DNA of 43,677 nucleotides. Origin: Actinomadura formosensis NBRC 14204 (GTDB taxonomy: Bacteria > Actinomycetota > Actinomycetes > Streptosporangiales > Streptosporangiaceae). Position numbers and translations under genes: made by a program. The stretch's first letter is position 1. Every line of letters begins with the position of its first letter. This document shows positions 18,327-26,152 of this stretch, in pieces. The notes under the pieces were generated by a model that saw only the letters and a program-made list of their open reading frames with translations, had not been told where the DNA came from and did no database searches. The stretch lies in contig NZ_BCQQ01000047.1 of NCBI RefSeq assembly GCF_001552155.1, forward strand, positions 1-43,677. Direction: 5' to 3'.

Positions 18327-18989
18327 TCAGGCGAGGCCGGCGTCGTGGGCCAGCAGCGCGATCTGGGTGCGGTTGTCCAGGCCGAGCTTGGACAGGACGC
18401 TGGAGACGTGCGCCTTGACCGTCGCCACGCTCATGAACAGCTCCGCCGCGATCTCGGCGTTGGAACGTCCCCGCGCGATCTGGAGGACGACCTCGTTCTC
18501 GCGGGCGCTCAGCCCGGCGAGCGCGGCGCGGGCCCGCTGGTAGGCGCCGGCCCGGGTGACGGCACGGTCCATGAGCCGGCGGGTGACCCGCGGCGACAGG
18601 ATGGGGTCCCCGGCCGCGACCTGCCGCACCGCCTGGACGATCTGCGCCGGCGGGGTGTCCTTCAGCAGGAACCCGCCGGCGCCCGCGCGCAGCGCGTGCA
18701 GGATGTCCTCATCGGAGTCGAACGTCGTCAGCACGATGACCTCGGGCGGGTTCGCCCGGGCCCGGAGCCTGCGGGTGGCGGTGACACCGTCCACGCGCGG
18801 CATCCGCAGATCCATCAGGACGACGTCGGGTGCGTGCGCGTCCGCCGCCGCGGGCACCTCGTCGCCGTCGGCCGCCTCACCCGCCACCGTGATGCCGCCC
18901 GCCCCGTCCAGCATCATCGACAGCCCCGCGCGGACGAGCGCGTCGTCGTCCACGATCAGGACGCGCAGGGGACGGGTCACGCCGGCCAT
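18327..18989 (-). CDS. NarL/FixJ-family response regulator
   Basis: A 220-residue regulator. The receiver domain (LRVLIVDDDALVRAGLSMML) has the phosphoacceptor Asp60 in VVLMDLRMP and the conserved Lys near 109 in FLLKDTP. The C-terminal LuxR-type helix-turn-helix is LSARENEVVLQIARGRSNAE and IAAELFMSVATVKAHVSSVL. The start is ATG 18989, overlapping the 3' end of the kinase gene by 13 bp, so the two are translationally coupled. It pairs with the sensor kinase at 18977-20137. The regulated genes are unknown; no nearby gene is an obvious target. Confidence 0.95.
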   Translation of the reverse strand: MAGVTRPLRVLIVDDDALVRAGLSMMLDGAGGITVAGEAADGDEVPAAADAHAPDVVLMDLRMPRVDGVTATRRLRARANPPEVIVLTTFDSDEDILHALRAGAGGFLLKDTPPAQIVQAVRQVAAGDPILSPRVTRRLMDRAVTRAGAYQRARAALAGLSARENEVVLQIARGRSNAEIAAELFMSVATVKAHVSSVLSKLGLDNRTQIALLAHDAGLA

Positions 18990-20137
18990 GGTAGCCAGGC
19001 GCGCAGCCGGAACTCGCCCGCGGCGGCCTGATGGTCGAGCCGGCCGCCCGCCAGCCGGACCCGCTCGGTCAACCCGACCAGGCCCGTCCCGCTGCCCGGC
19101 GGGGCAGCGGCCCCGCCCTCCGGAGGCAGCGGGTTGCGGACGTCGATGACCAGGCCGTCCCCGGGCCGTCCCGCCAGCACCACCCGGACGGCGCATCCCG
19201 CCGCGTGCTTGCGCGCGTTCGTCAGCGCCTCCTGCACGACCCGGTACGCGGTCCGCCCGGCGGCCGGGGGGAGGGCCGCCGCGTCGGCCACCTCGTCGCG
19301 CAACTCCACCCGCCCGCCCGCGTCGCGGGCCTCCGCCAGCAGCCGGGGCAGGTCGGCCAGCACGGGCTGCGGCCGATCGTCCTCATCGGTGTCGCCGGCA
19401 CGCAGCAGCAAGATCACCTCGCGGAGCTCGTCCAGGGCCTGGTGCACCCCGGCGCGGACCACCCCGGCGGCCTCGGCCAGCTTCTCCGGCGGGGCGTCGG
19501 GCCGGTACTCCAGCGCGCCCGCGTAGGTGGCCAGCAGCGACAGCCGGTGCGCCAGCACGTCGTGCATCTCCCGCGCGATCCGGGTCCGTTCGGCCATCCG
19601 CGCCTCGGCGACCCGGCGGCCCTGCTCGGCCTCGGCGCGGCGGGCGCGTTCGCGCAGCGACGCCAGCAGCGCGCGCCGCGCCCGCGCCAGCGCCCCCCAG
19701 CTGATCAGCGCCCCGTAGCCGACCACGATCAGCAGCAGCCACCAGCCGAACGAGATCCCGCCATTCGGCCGCCACAGCCCCTGCACGACGTGCGCTCCGA
19801 TCCCCGCCGCCCCGGCCGCCGCCGCGACCGGGAACGGGCGGCGCTGCGCGACCTGCAGCACGCCCATGCTGGACACCGGGGTGGCCGCCGGGGACAGCGC
19901 CGCCAGCGCGCTCAGCGCGAACGCCGCCGGGACCGGACGCCACAGCAGCAGCGGCGACAGCAGCCAGCCCGCCGTCCCCACCACGAGGTCGAGCGTGAGC
20001 GGGCCGCCGGCGTTCGACCGGCCCCACACCGTCAGCGCGGTCAGGGCACCCGACACGGCGAACACGGCCGCGGCGCCGGAGAGCCTGCGGCGGTGCCGCG
20101 CATCGGTGCCCACCAGGCCGAACGTCGTCTCGTTCAC
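18977..20137 (-). CDS. Sensor histidine kinase, HisKA_3 (NarX/DesK-like)
   Basis: A 386-residue kinase with four or five N-terminal transmembrane helices (from LSGAAAVFAVSGALTALTVW to SFGWWLLLIVVGYGALISWG), a coiled linker, the dimerisation and phosphoacceptor segment RIAREMHDVLAHRLSLLATY with its phosphorylated His, and a C-terminal ATPase domain (YRVVQEALTNARKHAAGCAV; PGSGTGLVGLTERVRLAGG). No large extracytoplasmic sensor domain is present, so it probably senses membrane state or small molecules within the bilayer. I choose the GTG at 20137 (VNETTFGLVG); the frame stays open to 20461, but the extra N-terminus is Arg/Pro rich and the ribosome binding site is weak either way. Confidence 0.92.
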   Translation of the reverse strand: MNETTFGLVGTDARHRRRLSGAAAVFAVSGALTALTVWGRSNAGGPLTLDLVVGTAGWLLSPLLLWRPVPAAFALSALAALSPAATPVSSMGVLQVAQRRPFPVAAAAGAAGIGAHVVQGLWRPNGGISFGWWLLLIVVGYGALISWGALARARRALLASLRERARRAEAEQGRRVAEARMAERTRIAREMHDVLAHRLSLLATYAGALEYRPDAPPEKLAEAAGVVRAGVHQALDELREVILLLRAGDTDEDDRPQPVLADLPRLLAEARDAGGRVELRDEVADAAALPPAAGRTAYRVVQEALTNARKHAAGCAVRVVLAGRPGDGLVIDVRNPLPPEGGAAAPPGSGTGLVGLTERVRLAGGRLDHQAAAGEFRLRAWLPWPA

Positions 20138-20351
20138 CGGCCAAAGGCTAGCCGTGGGTGCGGCGGCACCGGCACCGACCAAAGTCGATGCCGGCTCCGC
20201 CCCCGGTCGGTCCCACCGTCGCCGCCACCGGCACGACCCCGACGGCCCGGCGCGGCTCGCGCCGGCGGGCGCGCTCATTCCCGGTCTCGGGCGCTCGGCG
20301 CGATGAATTCCGCCGCCCGGGCGGGTCTCACCCCGGGAAAGGGAGGTGACG

Positions 20352-20597
20352 ATGAACGATCCGGGCCTGTCGGCGGCGCGGCTTCGGCACATGGGGGAGG
20401 TGCTGGCCGGGCATGTGGACCGCGGTGACGTCCCCGGCCGCTTCGGCTGGTCGGGCGGCACCGGGACGTCCGTCTACACCGACCCGTCCGAGGGGCTGAT
20501 CGGTGTCCTGCTCACCCAGCGTCACTTGACGTCCCCGACCCCGCCGTCCGTCCTCCGCGACTTCTGGACCTGCGCCTATGCGGCCATCACCGGCTAA
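20352..20597 (+). pseudogene. Internally deleted beta-lactamase-family serine hydrolase
   Basis: The 81-codon frame joins the beginning of a class C beta-lactamase-like protein (LSAARLRHMGEVLAGHVDRG, then DVPG) directly to its usual end (RFGWSGGTGTSVYTDPSEG, then LIGVLLTQR and FWTCAYAAI). An intact relative would have about 300 more residues, including the SxxK and YxN motifs, between these parts, so the product cannot be catalytic. GGAGGTGACG precedes the ATG at 20352 and the frame is intact to the stop. This indicates a precise in-frame deletion, perhaps through a repeated VPG-coding sequence. It may still be translated. Confidence 0.75.
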
Positions 20598-20680
20598 CAC
20601 CATGACGGTGGCCAGAGGGGGTGGCCGTCCGCACAGGCACCGGGGCGGCTCGGCTCGACGGCGCCGTGCTTAGTGCGGTA

Positions 20681-20698
20681 CATCAATCGCGTTTGATG
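20681..20698. promoter_or_regulatory. Inverted repeat upstream of the APC permease
   Basis: CATCAA (20681-20686) and TTGATG (20693-20698) are perfect inverted arms around TCGCGT, 25 bp before the permease start. The ATCAA/TTGAT layout recalls ArsR/SmtB-family operators. An ArsR-type repressor is encoded convergently at 22161-22853, but a link is only a guess. Confidence 0.4.
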
Positions 20699-20723
20699 GA
20701 ATAGCCGTCGAGGAGGTGGGCTG

Positions 20724-22019
20724 GTGCCCGGACCGGAGCCGTCGCCCGGCGGTGACCGCCTCGCGCGCCGCCTGGGCACCGGGGACGCGGTGATGATCGG
20801 GCTCGGGTCGATGATCGGGGCGGGGGTGTTCGCCGCGTTCGGCCCCGCCGCCCGTGCCGCCGGCACCGGCCTGCTGATCGGCCTGGTGATCGCCGCAGTG
20901 ATCGCATACTGCAACGCGGCCGCGTCCGCGCAATTGGCGGCGGTGCATCCGACGTCCGGAGGCACCTACATCTACGGCCGCGAGCGCCTGGGCCACTGGT
21001 GGGGGTTCACGGCCGGATGGGGTTTCGTGGTGGGCAAGACCGCCTCGTGCGCTGCCATGGCCCTCACCTTCGCCGTCTACGCGGTGCCCGGCCCCTGGTG
21101 GGCCCAGCGCGCCGCCGCCGTCGCGGCCGTGCTGGGGCTGGCCGCGCTCAACTACCACGGCGTCACCAAGACCGCCCTGCTCACCCGCGTGCTCGTCGCC
21201 ACCAGCCTGACCGCCCTGGCCGTCGTCGTCGCGGGCATCACGGCGGGCGGGCACGCCGGCGCGGCGCACCTGGACGGCTGGCGGGCCGGCGGCGCCTACG
21301 GCGTCCTGCAGTCCGCGGGCCTGCTGTTCTTCGCGTTCGCCGGCTACGCCCGCATCGCCACCATGGGGGAGGAGGTCCGCGATCCGCGCCGCACCATTCC
21401 CCGCGCGATCCCGATCGCCCTGTTCATCACCGTGGCCGTCTACCTGACGGTCGGGGTCGCGGCGCTGCTGGCCGCGGGACCGGACCGGCTCGCCGCCTCG
21501 ACCGCGCCGCTGACCACCGCGGTCGAGGCGGCGGGCGCCGGCGCCCTGGCCCCGGTGGTGCGGGTGGGTGCGGCGCTCGCGGCACTGGGCGCGCTGCTGG
21601 CGCTGATCGCCGGCATCGGGCGCACGACCCTGGCCATGGCCCGCCACCGCGACCTGCCCGGCGCGCTCGCCGCCGTCCATCCCCGCCACCGGGTGCCGCA
21701 CCGCGCCGAGATCGTGCTGGCGATCGTCGTCAGCGCCCTGGTCGCCACCGTCGACCTGCGCGGCGTGATCGGCTTCTCCTCGTTCGGCGTGCTGGTCTAC
21801 TACGCCATCGCCAACGCCTCCGCGTTCACCCAGCCCGCGCCCGACCGCCGCTGGCCGCGCGGGCTCAACCTGCTCGGCCTCGCCGGCTGCCTGACCCTGG
21901 TCGCCGCCCTGCCCTGGCAATCCGTACTCGCCGGCACGGTCATGTTCGCCATAGGGCTGACCGGCCGGTACCTCGTCCTGCGGCGCCGCGTACCGCCCGC
22001 CGCATCGGCTGCACGGTGA
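20724..22019 (+). CDS. APC-superfamily amino acid permease
   Basis: A 431-residue transporter with about twelve helices. The first helix carries the APC substrate/ion motif GSMIGAGVFAAFGPAARAAG (residues 28-47), and the loop sequence SGGTYIYGRERLGHWWGF (about 77-94) matches the conserved PxxGGxYxYxR region. The later LLFFAFAGYARIATMGEEV and REI-like DPRRTIPRAI are also family features. It likely imports an amino acid or polyamine with protons. The start is a GTG at 20724, with AGGAGG ten bases upstream. It is monocistronic, with an inverted repeat at 20681-20698 as a candidate operator. Confidence 0.93.
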   Translation: MPGPEPSPGGDRLARRLGTGDAVMIGLGSMIGAGVFAAFGPAARAAGTGLLIGLVIAAVIAYCNAAASAQLAAVHPTSGGTYIYGRERLGHWWGFTAGWGFVVGKTASCAAMALTFAVYAVPGPWWAQRAAAVAAVLGLAALNYHGVTKTALLTRVLVATSLTALAVVVAGITAGGHAGAAHLDGWRAGGAYGVLQSAGLLFFAFAGYARIATMGEEVRDPRRTIPRAIPIALFITVAVYLTVGVAALLAAGPDRLAASTAPLTTAVEAAGAGALAPVVRVGAALAALGALLALIAGIGRTTLAMARHRDLPGALAAVHPRHRVPHRAEIVLAIVVSALVATVDLRGVIGFSSFGVLVYYAIANASAFTQPAPDRRWPRGLNLLGLAGCLTLVAALPWQSVLAGTVMFAIGLTGRYLVLRRRVPPAASAAR

Positions 22020-22160
22020 AACCCGGCTGGCCGGACGAATGGTGCGGCTCGTCCGGAGCGGCGGCACGGTTTGCAACCGCCTGGCAGAGACCTCGCGGGA
22101 CCTCCAAGCAATTCCTCTGGCCTGGGCCGACACCAATGCGTGCCCCTGGCGACAGCAGTC

Positions 22161-22853
22161 TCATCGACACCCCGGTTCCACGGCGTCGACGGGCAGGTCG
22201 GCCAAACGCCACTCCAGCATGCCGTCGCTGAGGCGGACGGCCCGGTGGCCGCGGCCGGTCAGCAGCCGTACCGCGTCGTAGGCCAGCACGCAGTACTCGC
22301 CGCGGCAGTACACCACGATCTCGGTGTCGGCGGGCAGTTCGCTGATCCGGTTGGCCAGCTCGCCGACCGGGATCGAGACGGCGCCGGGGATGTGGCCGGC
22401 CCGGTACTCCTCCTCCGGCCGCACGTCCAGCACCAGAACCTCCCCGGCCGCCACGGCCCCGCCCCGCACGCGGGCGCTCAGCTCGTCCCGGGTGACCTCC
22501 GCCGCGCCGTCCCGGCCGAGATAGGCGTCCAGGGCGGCGGGGACGGTGGCCTGGTGGGTCTCGGCGACCTTGCGCAGCAGCGCCAGGAGCCGGGCAACGT
22601 CGTCGCCGGCGAGCCGGTAGTGGATGCGCACCCCCTCGCGGCGGGTGGCCACGAACCCGGCCTGCTTGAGCGTCTGCAGGTGCGCCGAGGCGGTCGTCAG
22701 GTTCAGCCCGGCCGCCCGGGCGAGCGCGTCGACGGTGCGCTCGCCCTGGGCCAGCAGGTCCAGCAACTCCAGCCGTTTACCGCTCGCAAGCGCCTTGCCC
22801 GCGGCCGCGAACGCCTCGTACAGGTGCGCCTTGGCCAGGGATTGGGTCTCCAT
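22161..22853 (-). CDS. ArsR-family repressor fused to a rhodanese domain
   Basis: A 230-residue two-domain protein. Residues 15-90 form an ArsR winged helix (ALASGKRLELLDLLAQGERT; LNLTTASAHLQTLKQAGFVA; GVRIHYRLAGD). Residues 118-225 form a rhodanese domain with VLDVRPEEEYRAGHIPGAVS and the active-site loop VVYCRGEYCV, where Cys183 is the expected persulfide-forming residue and Cys188 is a second cysteine. Such fusions are read as sensors of sulfane sulfur or redox state controlling adjacent sulfur or transport genes. It is divergent from an eroded MBL/rhodanese gene and an MFS transporter. The 89-bp AT-rich gap, with imperfect repeats around 22868-22896, probably holds the operator. Confidence 0.94.
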   Translation of the reverse strand: METQSLAKAHLYEAFAAAGKALASGKRLELLDLLAQGERTVDALARAAGLNLTTASAHLQTLKQAGFVATRREGVRIHYRLAGDDVARLLALLRKVAETHQATVPAALDAYLGRDGAAEVTRDELSARVRGGAVAAGEVLVLDVRPEEEYRAGHIPGAVSIPVGELANRISELPADTEIVVYCRGEYCVLAYDAVRLLTGRGHRAVRLSDGMLEWRLADLPVDAVEPGCR

Positions 22854-22942
22854 CCGCTATCCTCCATAGATCCATGGAATATTGTAATAGATGGTTTCAG
22901 TGCGCGGCATCGCACACCCCGCACCGATCCTGGAGGAACACC

Positions 22943-23185
22943 GTGGGCTTTGCCGACGATCATTTGCTGCCGCTGGCCGATGAGGGGCCGGGCAACAACT
23001 CCCGCCTGGTCGATCCGGGGGACGGCCACGCCCTGCCCGTGGACGCCGGGCAGGTCAAGGCGCTGCTCGCCGACGGTGATTCCCAGGCCACCACCCCGTT
23101 CGTCACCCGCGGCCACGGCGAGCGCGCCATGACCGCCGCCCACGGCCGGCGCCCGGAGCAGGGCCTCCCGGGAGGCACCCGATGA
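22943..23185 (+). pseudogene. Internally deleted MBL-fold / rhodanese hydrolase remnant
   Basis: The 80-codon frame starts GFADDHLLPLADEGPGNNS, then RLVDPGDGHALPVDAG, the N-terminus of MBL-fold persulfide-dioxygenase-like enzymes. It then jumps to VTRGHGERAMTAA, which resembles the end of a rhodanese domain (GHGERAMTAA). The metal-binding HxHxDH core is absent. TGGAGGAACACC precedes the GTG at 22943, and the stop overlaps the MFS start (ATGA), so the shortened frame is intact and still coupled to its neighbour. The identity of both ends is from motif memory; a short genuine protein is the alternative. Confidence 0.6.
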
Positions 23186-24546
23186 GCACCACCGCAAAGA
23201 CGCCGGCCGGCAGGACCGTACGGCTGGGGCTGCGCGAGAACTGGCCGCAGTTCACGCTGCTGGTCATCGTGAACATCGCCGTGGGCGGCCTGGTCGGACT
23301 GGAGCGCACCACCGTCCCGCTGATCGGCGCCGACGTCTTCGGCCTGACCAGCGACCTGGTGGTGTTCTCGTTCATCATCGCCTTCGGGGTGACCAAGGCG
23401 CTGACCAACCTGGCCGCCGGGGCGCTGACCGCCCGCTTCCGCCGCAAGCGGCTGCTGCTGGCGGGCTGGGTCATCGGCGTCCCGGTGCCGTTCGTGCTGG
23501 CGTGGGCGCCGTCCTGGGGCTGGATCGTCGCCGCCAACGTGCTGCTGGGCATCAACCAGGGACTGACCTGGTCGATGACCGTCAACATGAAGATCGATCT
23601 GGTCGGGCCCGCCCGCCGCGGCCTGGCCACCGGCCTGAACGAGGCGGCCGGCTACGTCTCGGTCGGCGCCACCGCCCTGATCACCGGCTACCTGGCCACC
23701 AGGTACGGCCTGCGGCCCGCCCCCGAGCTCATCGGCGTGGTGTTCGTGGCCGCCGGGCTGGTCCTGTCGTTGATCGTGCGTGACACCGCCGGGCATGTCG
23801 CACTGGAACTGGCCCAGCATCCCAGGCCCGCCACCACCGGTGACAGAGCCGGCCTGGCCACCACGTTCGCGCGGACCTCCTGGCGGGACCGCTCCCTGCG
23901 CGGCACCAGCCAGGCCGGGCTGGTCAACAACCTCAACGACGGTCTGACCTGGGGTGTCTATCCGCTGCTGTTCACCGACCATGGTCTCGGCCTGGCCGCC
24001 GTCGGCCTGATCAAGGGCCTCTACCCGCTGCTGTGGGGCCTCGGCCAGATTCCCACCGGGCACCTGGCCGACCGCATCGGCCGCAAACCCCTCATCGTGA
24101 CCGGGATGCTCGTCCAGGCCGCGGGACTCGTCCTCGCCCTGGTGCTGCTGGACTGGCCGCTGGCGGCGGGCATCCTGTCGGCCATCGCCCTCGGGATCGG
24201 CACCGCCATGGTCTACCCGGCCCTGATCGCCGCCGTCTCCGACCACGCCCACCCCAGTTGGCGCGCCAACGCCCTGGGCACCTACCGGTTCTGGCGCGAC
24301 ATCGGCTACGCCGCCGGCGCCCTGGTCGCCGGCGTCCTGGCCGACACCCTTGGCCTCAACGCCACCGTCCTCGCCGCCGCCGCCCTGACCGCCGGCTCCG
24401 GTCTGCTCGCCGCCCGCTGGATCACCGAACACCACACCATCGTGTCCCGCAGAACCACCCCCGCCCCTGAACGTCACGACCACCGCACCGCGGGCGCAGC
24501 CCGACGGCCACCCGCCCAGCCCGTGCGGCGCCCGGATCGGGGCTGA
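23182..24546 (+). CDS. Major facilitator superfamily transporter
   Basis: A 454-residue twelve-helix transporter. Loop 2-3 and the repeat-half signatures are visible: NLAAGALTARFRRKRLLLAG in the N-half and GQIPTGHLADRIGRKPLIVT in the C-half (DRxGRK motif). The N-terminus has VGLERTTVPLIGADVFG. The C-terminus after helix 12 is hydrophilic and Arg/Pro rich. The substrate is unknown; the family includes drug and metabolite exporters. It is coupled by ATGA overlap to the eroded MBL/rhodanese frame and divergent from the ArsR-rhodanese repressor, so control by sulfur or oxidative signals is plausible. A 26-bp piece of its 3' end recurs at 39028-39053. Confidence 0.94.
   Translation: MSTTAKTPAGRTVRLGLRENWPQFTLLVIVNIAVGGLVGLERTTVPLIGADVFGLTSDLVVFSFIIAFGVTKALTNLAAGALTARFRRKRLLLAGWVIGVPVPFVLAWAPSWGWIVAANVLLGINQGLTWSMTVNMKIDLVGPARRGLATGLNEAAGYVSVGATALITGYLATRYGLRPAPELIGVVFVAAGLVLSLIVRDTAGHVALELAQHPRPATTGDRAGLATTFARTSWRDRSLRGTSQAGLVNNLNDGLTWGVYPLLFTDHGLGLAAVGLIKGLYPLLWGLGQIPTGHLADRIGRKPLIVTGMLVQAAGLVLALVLLDWPLAAGILSAIALGIGTAMVYPALIAAVSDHAHPSWRANALGTYRFWRDIGYAAGALVAGVLADTLGLNATVLAAAALTAGSGLLAARWITEHHTIVSRRTTPAPERHDHRTAGAARRPPAQPVRRPDRG
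24484..24509 (+). repeat. MFS 3'-end segment repeated at 39028-39053
   Basis: This 26-bp segment encoding RTAGAARRP near the end of the MFS gene matches 39028-39053 at 25 of 26 positions. Similarity continues through GGCGCCCGGATC after a short gap. The copy lies 14.5 kb away in DNA without an intact MFS gene. Confidence 0.6.
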
Positions 24547-24718
24547 GGAACATCTCTGCGAGAGGTACCGGTGAAACTGGGGGCGGCCCGGTGGGGTGCC
24601 GGCGAATTCGACTTGGTGAAGCGTGAGCCGACCGTCCGCGCCCGCCGCGGCGCCGGGCCGCCTCGTCGCGGCGCCGGTCCGCCGACAGGGCAAGGGCCAG
24701 ATCGAGGATCGTGCAGCA

Positions 24719-25093
24719 TCAGGGCTCCCTGTCGGCGCGCAGCTGATCGCGATCGCCGAGGTAGTCGTGCAGAAGCCGGGCCAGGGTCGCCGGATCGCCC
24801 TGAGCCTCGGCCGCCTGACGCCTCATCTCGGCGAGGGCCTCCTCGGCCTCGGCCACTAGCAGTTCCAGACCCGCCTCGCGCGGCTCATCCAGCGTCGAGA
24901 AGTAGTAAGTGGTGGCCCCCAGCGGGACGTCGGCGCGCTCAGCGATCCGACGGTGGGTGATATCGCCGCCGCCTTCCACCAGCAGGTCGGCCGCGGCCCG
25001 GATGATCGCCCGGCGGCGGGCCTGCGGATCACGTCGGCCGCGGGTGGTGGCGGGCGGTTCGGAGCGGCGGATGAGGCGGGCAGCGCTTGCGTT
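24719..25093 (-). pseudogene. TetR-family regulator remnant lacking both ends
   Basis: The minus-strand frame reads NASAARLIRRSEPPATTRG, then the TetR DNA-binding domain (RRDPQARRRAIIRAAADLL; ITHRRIAERADVPLGATTYY; FSTLDEPREAGLELLVAEAE), and ends at DYLGDRDQLRADREP with a stop at 24719. A full TetR protein would continue for 60 or more residues. Upstream, a TAG at 25096-25094 closes the frame and no ATG, GTG or TTG precedes the helix-turn-helix; the only GTG (24979) would start inside it. Both start and C-terminal half appear lost. It is divergent from the epimerase-SigJ operon. Confidence 0.7.
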
Positions 25094-25149
25094 CTAGCCG
25101 GTCAGCGCCCTCAGTTCGGCGGTGCTCTCCTGATTGTTCTTCCCTCCCA

Positions 25150-25176
25150 TGTCACAGGCGGCGGGGCTGTCTTGTC
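25150..25176 (+). promoter_or_regulatory. Candidate ECF41 promoter of the epimerase-sigJ operon
   Basis: TGTCACA (25150-25156) is followed after exactly 16 bp by TGTC (25173-25176), about 44 bp before the epimerase start. The published ECF41 motif, as I recall, is TGTCACA-N16-CGTC, located before the oxidoreductase/epimerase partner gene. Only the first base of the -10 element differs. This predicts that SigJ encoded at 26149 activates its own operon. Confidence 0.55.
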
Positions 25177-25219
25177 TCGGGTGGCGAAGGCGGACGCTTA
25201 CGTCGGGAAGGTGATGGTC

Positions 25220-26152
25220 ATGCGGGTGTTCGTGGCAGGCGGGAGCGGGGTCCTGGGACAGCGGTTGGTGCCGCAGCTCATGGCCCGGGGGCATCAGGTG
25301 ACGGCCACCACCACGAGCCGGGCGAAGCTGGACCTGCTGGAGCGGTTCGGTGCGGACGGTGTGGTGATGGACGGGCTGGACGCGGCGTCGGTCGGCGAGG
25401 CGATGGCCAGGGCCCGGCCGGAGGTGGTCGTGCACCAGATGACCGCGATCTCCATGGCGCACGCCGGCAAGCCCGACATCAAGCATCCGGACCGCTGGTT
25501 CGCCAGGACCAACCGGCTGCGCACCGAGGGCACCGACCACCTGCTGGCCGCGGCCGAGGCGACCGGCGTCTCTCATTTCGTCGCGCAGGGGTACGCCTCC
25601 TGGAACGGCATCCGCGAGGGCGGATGGGTGAAGACCGAGGAGGACCCGCTGGACCTGCTCGAGGGGACGGCCGCGAACGTGGGGCTGAAGGCGTTGCGGC
25701 ATGTGGAGGACGTGGTCCTCAAGGCCGGCGGCGCGGTGCTGCGCTACGGCGCGTTCTACGGGCCGGGCGCCATCGACGACCAGGTCGAGCTGGTGCGCAA
25801 GCGGCGGTACCCGCTGGTGGGCCGGGGCACCGGCCACAGCTCGTGGATCCATCTGGACGACGCGGCGAGCGCGACGGTGCTGGCGGTGGAGCGGAAGGTG
25901 CGGGGGGTGTTCAACATCGTCGATGACGAACCGGCCCCGGCGAGCGAGTGGCTGCCCCACCTGGCGAAGTGCGCGGGAGCGAAGCGTCCGCTGCGGGTCC
26001 CGGTGTGGCTGGCCCGGCTGCTGGCCGGGGATCAGGCGGTGGTGATGATGACTGAGGGGCGCGGCTTCTCCAACGCCAAGGCCAAGCGGGAGCTCGGCTG
26101 GCAGCCGCGGTACCCGTCGTGGCGGCAGGGTTTCAAGGAGGAGCTGGCGTGA
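25220..26152 (+). CDS. NAD(P)-dependent epimerase/dehydratase (extended SDR), ECF41 partner
   Basis: A 310-residue Rossmann-fold protein starting MRVFVAGGSGVLGQRLVPQL (the GGSGVLG cofactor motif). VVMDGLDAASVGEA, VVVHQMTAIS and a C-terminal FSNAKAKRELGWQPRYPSW are typical of extended SDR epimerases. The usual YxxxK pair is not obvious; a TAANVGLKALRHVE segment occupies that place, so the atypical class is likely. The ATG at 25220 has GGGAAGG eight bases upstream; ATG 25214 is possible but too close. The stop overlaps the SigJ start (GTGA). Epimerases, oxidoreductases and carboxymuconolactone decarboxylases are the standard genomic partners and targets of ECF41 factors. Confidence 0.92.
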   Translation: MRVFVAGGSGVLGQRLVPQLMARGHQVTATTTSRAKLDLLERFGADGVVMDGLDAASVGEAMARARPEVVVHQMTAISMAHAGKPDIKHPDRWFARTNRLRTEGTDHLLAAAEATGVSHFVAQGYASWNGIREGGWVKTEEDPLDLLEGTAANVGLKALRHVEDVVLKAGGAVLRYGAFYGPGAIDDQVELVRKRRYPLVGRGTGHSSWIHLDDAASATVLAVERKVRGVFNIVDDEPAPASEWLPHLAKCAGAKRPLRVPVWLARLLAGDQAVVMMTEGRGFSNAKAKRELGWQPRYPSWRQGFKEELA

